Source: Proteles cristata cristata
Lineage: Eukaryota; Chordata; Mammalia; Carnivora; Hyaenidae
Assembly (NCBI GenBank): GCA_017311185.1
Contig: JAESUZ010004509.1
Location: forward strand, 124,001-188,000
Reading direction: 5' to 3'
DNA: 64,000 bases
Below, one piece after another: positions 60,089 to 64,000 of this stretch. Positions within the stretch are counted from its first letter, which is position 1; the number at the start of each line of letters is the position of its first letter. The position numbers were made by a program, and so were the translations under genes. The notes under the pieces are model-generated. The model worked only from the letters and a program-made list of their open reading frames with translations, made no database searches and was not told the DNA's origin.

Positions 60089-60288
60089 TTTTTTCTAGGA
60101 GAGAGAGAGAGAGAGACAGCGCGAGCAGGGGAGGGTCAGAGAGAGAGGGAGTCACAGGCTGAAACAGGCTCCAGGCTCTGAGCCGGCAGTCAGCACAGAG
60201 CCCGACGCGGGGCTCGAACCCACGAACCGCGAGATCATGACCTGAGCGAAAGTCGGACGCTCAACCGACTAAGCCACCCAGGTGCCCC
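60089..60288 (-). mobile_element. CAN-SINE copy, young subfamily, with TSD
   Basis: Flanked by TAGGATTTTTTTGTAATTTT on both sides (60069-60088 and from 60289, with one extra T). The tail complement TTTCTAGGAGAGAG is diagnostic. Confidence 0.96.
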
Positions 60289-60307
60289 TAGGATTTTTTT
60301 TGTAATT

Positions 60308-60550
60308 TTAAATGTTTTTATTTATTTTTGAGAAAGAGACAGAGTGTGAGCGGGCAAGGGGGCGGAGAGAGAGGGAGACACAGAATCCGAAACAGGCACA
60401 TGAACTCGCGGTTCATGGGTTCAAGCCCCACGCTGGGCTCTGTGCTAACAGCTCAGAGCCTGCTTGGGACCCTCTCTCCCCCTCCCTGCCCCCCCCTTGC
60501 ACATGCTCTCTTCTGTCTCACTCGCTCTCTCAAATTATAAATAAACAGTA
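60308..60550. mobile_element. Chimeric back-to-front CAN-SINE
   Basis: The left 90 bases are the reverse complement of a SINE 3' half (ATGTTTTTATTTATTTTTGA through CCGAAACAGGCA). The right 150 bases are a plus-strand SINE lacking its first ~60 nt (from GAACTCGCGGTTCATGGGTT to CAAATTATAAATAAAC). Both ends are tails, so the two halves form an inverted repeat with both heads missing. Confidence 0.85.
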
Positions 60551-60720
60551 GAAAACAAACTTTAAAAGCAGACCTGACGAAGCCCGGGACACTGGGCTGG
60601 AGAGTGTCTCCTTCCGTCAGGGGCTCAGAGACACCTTCCCCACCCCCGGGGGGGCCATGAGAACAGCAGGGCCAGCGGACACGCTTCCCGGAGAAGCACC
60701 TGCAGTTTCTCCACAATTTC

Positions 60721-60770
60721 AGTGGTTCCCTCCCCTCTCCCCCTCCCCTCCCCCCTCCCCCTCCCTGCTG
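60721..60770 (-). repeat. Polypyrimidine/polypurine tract
   Basis: An almost pure C/T stretch of CCCCTCCC-type units on the plus strand, prone to triplex or G-quadruplex on the minus strand. Confidence 0.8.
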
Positions 60771-62074
60771 CGCAGACCCCAGGCAAGGCCAGTGCTGGCT
60801 GGGGGCCTGGGGGCTGCAGGGACGGTGACAGCCGGGCCTGCCCGCCCCAGGAGGCCACCTCCCAGGACCCCTGGGCTGAAGGAAACCAAGCCACCGCCCC
60901 ACCCCCACCCCCAGAGACAGGGTGCCTGATGCCGGGGACCCTCTGCCCCCGGGGTCCACCCCAAGCCCCGTCAGTAGTTCTGAAGGCTTTCAGAAAAGAG
61001 TCTCTAAATGTGGCCAGGACCTTCTAGGACCTTCTGAGCTGAAGCGCACCCAGCAGCTGGGGGAGGGGAAGGCAGAGGGGTACCCCGAACACCCCAGGGG
61101 CCGCCCGAGCAGAACTGGGGCCCACTCCCAAGGATGCTTGGTGGAGGGGGCTTTCCGCTTTCCTGGGTTATTAAGAACCTGACGAGGGACCCAGAGGAAA
61201 ACCACAGGCCAGCTTCCCGCGACCTTGGGGCCCTTGGGGCCCGGCCTGGCCCAGGTCGGTCTGCACAGCTTGGAGAGGTGTGGGGACAGACTGGGGACCC
61301 TGCTCCTCCACCAAGAAGCACCCCGAGGCCCCCATCACGGCTCTCCAGAGCCAGTCGCCTGCTTCTCGGGGTCTCGGGTCCAGAAGGGCCCCTCACGGTC
61401 TGGGCTCGTGTGGACCCCCAGGACAGCACAGCCTCTCGGCTCCTGCGCCCCACTGCCTGGACGCTGTAGCCCCTCCAGCCCCTTCTGGGGACCACCTCCT
61501 CCCCTGCATCACTTCCCCTCGTCAGCTTACTTTCCTGCGAGGGGGAGGGAGGAGACTGGAGGAAAGAAGATCTAGAGGCCTCAGTGGCCCCAGTCGGCCC
61601 GCTCTGGTCTGGGATCCAGCACGCAGCCAGGCCCAGCCCCGAGGGCCCCTCTGTGACCGACACGCCTTTCCTTCCCTGGCCCTTCACATGACGGGGGCCG
61701 GCCAACTAAACTGGGTTACAACAATTAACACAAATTCTGCCGCCTGTCCCAAAACTTACATAACCAGAGGCGCTGTGTCTCAGGAAGCTCTTCCTCCGCC
61801 CATGGCCCCATTTCCTGCCCTCGACCCCGGGCTCTGGTCCTGAAAGCAAAGCTCCTTCTAGACTTCCCGACTGGTACTGGTCCTCTGGCCCTGCCAGCCA
61901 GTACTCGTCGGGGCAGTGCCCACCGTCTGCGTGTCTGGCTGCCCAGCCTCCCGGGCAAGCACAGGGCGGAGCCAAACGGGCTGTCTCCGCAAGCCTCCCG
62001 CCCCTTCCCGAACAGCACCCCCGAGCACTGGGGGGTTTCTGTGACCTCCACTCGCCGGACAGACGGCGTCCCCC

Positions 62075-62345
62075 CAGATTCACGTCCACCCAGAATGGGA
62101 CCTTAGGCGGAGACCGGGTCTTCGCAGATGTGATCAGTTGAGGACAGAGAGGAGACCGTCCTGGGTGGCGGGGACGTGCCTGGGAGCCAAGGGACGCCGA
62201 GGACCCAGCACTACCAGACCTGCGAGAGGCCAGGATTCTCCCCGGGAGCCTCCAGAAGAGCCAGCCCCGCCCTCTCCTGACCTCGGGCCGCCAGAACTGC
62301 GGCGAGGACACACTTCTGTCCTTTGAAGCCACCAGCTTTATGGTC
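62075..62345 (+). mobile_element. Ancient dispersed repeat, LTR-like or DNA-transposon-like
   Basis: CAGATTCACGTCCACCCAGA, ATGGGACC...CGGGTCTTCGCAGATGTGAT, GAGCCTCCAGAAGAGCCAGC and GCCGCCAGAACTGCG, ending TTTGAAGCCACCAGCTTTAT, match a widespread old mammalian repeat by memory. I cannot name its family with certainty. Confidence 0.6.
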
Positions 62346-62649
62346 AGTGGTGCCTGGGCCCACTCACTCCCGGCGCCCTCCCTGCCCGCCGGCCACCTCC
62401 ACACAGGCCACCGGCACAGAGCTCCTGGAGCAGGCAGACCCCAAGGGAGCCCCCCAGGGCAGCGGTCACACAACGGAGGGGCGTGCGCGCCAGAGGGGAA
62501 GGAAGGGGAGAGGCACCATCAGGCGACAGTCAGGTCCCGGCGCGCACCCTCCGGCGAGAGCGTTTGTGCACGGAGGCCACGAGGCAGCTCTCCGGGGCCA
62601 ATCTCGGTGACCAGAAAGTGACCACTTCTGTTTCTCCTTCAAAGCTCTT

Positions 62650-62760
62650 CTCCCACCTCACTTGTGGGGAAGCTGAGGCCCAGGGAGGCCACGGTGTTTT
62701 CCGAGGGCCCCACAGCAGTACAGAAAGGAACGGGGTTCAAAAATCCCAAGCTGGCACTCG
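62650..62760 (-). repeat. MIR fragment
   Basis: CACTTGTGGGGAAGCTGAGG, CCCAGGGAGGCCACG and GGGGTTCAAAAATCCCAAG fit the MIR reverse complement. Confidence 0.7.
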
Positions 62761-63539
62761 CGCCAAACCCAGACTCTGCAGAAAGTGGCCACTCGGCTGA
62801 CTGTGGGACGGTCACGGCCCTGCCCAGTCCCAGCCCCACTCCCCCCGTGCTCTTTCTGCCTGTGCGGCGCTGAGGGGGACAGAGCCTCCTGTCCACACCG
62901 GGGGACCCGAGGCAGGTACCCTGGCCCTGCCCACACGTAACCAGCCTCCCCCGGTTGCCAGGTGGACCCTACTTCTGAGGACCCGTAAGTGGGTTCTCCT
63001 CCCAGTGGACTGGGGTTTGTACCCCAAACTTGCTCCAGCCAACTTGTAGCCGGTGGGAAAAAGGGGACATTGGGAGGGAGTCATAAAGCCATTACAATAG
63101 AGCCCCTCCCCCCCAGGACCAGCTGGGGGCTGGTGACGAGGGAGCCGTCCTCAGCCTCTGGCCACCTCAAGGACCCGCAGGCCGGCCCCACGCCCCTCAA
63201 GGCCGCCCCGAGCTGCAAAGCCAGTGAGCACGACGGGCGCCTGCAGCCGGTGCAGGACCAGGCCTGTGACCTCGGTCCCTTCAAGAGCTCGGGGCTCCCA
63301 AACCGCAGAGCCCATAGCAGCGACCACCACCGGCTGCCTGCAGTGGCCACGAGGGGCCTCGGTGGCGGGGGTCCTGGTCCCAGCGCGGAGGCAACGTGCG
63401 CTCGGAGAACCTCACGGAGCCCGGCAGCAGCTTGGAGGAAAGTCGCCCTGAAGTCTCCACGGTGAGTGGCCTGGCCGGCCCCCTGCTCCCGTGCACGCCC
63501 ACCCCCCACGCACGTGCCCCACGCCCATCCTGGGAGAAG

Positions 63540-63725
63540 GTTCCCGGAGGAGCTGGCGGGCAATTTGCATAATATTCTTTGCAAGTTAATATCAGCCTCT
63601 GATAATGATCTCGGCATAGCGTGGAGCGCTGAGGCGGCTGTTACAACACTAAGTGATCATATTTTAAATTATGTTTCCCTTTATAGAAAGGTGTTGCAAA
63701 AACACACAGACATGAAATCTGTCTG
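63540..63725. promoter_or_regulatory. AT-rich candidate conserved element with octamer-like site
   Basis: GCAATTTGCATAATATTCTT (near 63560) contains ATTTGCATA, an octamer core. It is followed by AAGTTAATATCAG, CTGATAATGATC and ATATTTTAAATTATG. Sharply bounded by GC-rich DNA and repeat-free. Confidence 0.42.
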
Positions 63726-64000
63726 TAGCAGCCCCACTGCCAAGCACCTGACCAGCTTCCCAGTGGCGGTTGTGACTGCAGCATTGGGGCCGGGGAAACC
63801 CAGACACCTGGGGCCCCGTGCCGTCTCCCCCCTCCCCGGGGCCCCAGCCCCACCCTCACTGGGGCCAGGGGGCCCGGCCCAGGGCGAGTCCACGCAGGGA
63901 TGTTCACGGGGCACCTACCGCCCACATTTGCCAGGGGTCCCGACTGCCCTGGCACCCGGCAAGGAAGCTCTCGCTTCCCACCCGCCCCAGGCCCGGCCTC

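Larger units (their letters stand above)
60551..64000. other. GC-rich right end without supported genes
   Basis: Contains a polypyrimidine tract, an old dispersed repeat (62075-62345), a MIR (62650-62760) and an AT-rich candidate element (63540-63720). No coding exon could be supported. Confidence 0.55.

Noticed and set aside
63224..63465. Plus-strand frame followed by a GTGAGTGG donor-like site
   Set aside because: Only one splice-like signal, with compositional Arg/Ala/Ser-rich translation.

Overview
This is a stretch of a carnivoran mammal's nuclear genome. It is dominated by one gene, NACC2, read on the minus strand. The host is most likely a feliform (cat-side) carnivore. About thirty copies of a tRNA-derived SINE opening with GGGGCGCCTGGGTGGCTTAG and ending in a CT-rich tract plus an AATAAA-type A-rich tail match the feliform CAN-SINE type rather than the canid type. 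There is no bacterial, phage or CRISPR content.

Layout, right to left along the gene: a GC-rich noncoding first-exon candidate with a splice donor at 30951; coding exon 2 (28800-29732) with the start codon at 29670 and the BTB domain; a 20.5 kb intron; exon 3 (8090-8254); exon 4 (6063-6168); exon 5 (5609-5706); and terminal exon 6 with the stop codon at 3789. The region from 3788 to the left edge reads as a long 3' UTR, because no AATAAA or ATTAAA was found on the minus strand there. All introns obey GT-AG and the phases join into one open frame of 581 codons plus stop, close to the roughly 587 residues I remember for human NACC2. The encoded protein is a BTB-BEN nuclear transcriptional repressor.

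The 33 kb from 31.2 to 64 kb holds no coding exon I can defend. From my memory of human gene structure it may be a long first intron or the 5' flank. Two zones are repeat-rich: 12.3-24.4 kb, and 41-60.5 kb including an AT-rich LINE graveyard at 41-50.5 kb. They contain plus-strand L1 remnants, many SINEs (several nested, with readable target-site duplications), and a short minisatellite carrying repeated GCGCATGCGC cores. The zones around exons 1-2 (22.7-41.1 kb) and the 3' end (1-14.4 kb) have no recognised CAN-SINE. They do contain isolated AT-rich, homeodomain-motif-rich blocks in GC-rich surroundings, which are plausible conserved regulatory elements.

Most long open frames here are by-products of very high GC and were rejected. 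I see no undescribed gene system. The most interesting items are the NRF1-like motif minisatellite, a scrambled pair of opposed SINEs that looks like a sequence-quality problem, a young homogeneous SINE subfamily, a 9-codon upstream ORF, and candidate enhancers inside NACC2.
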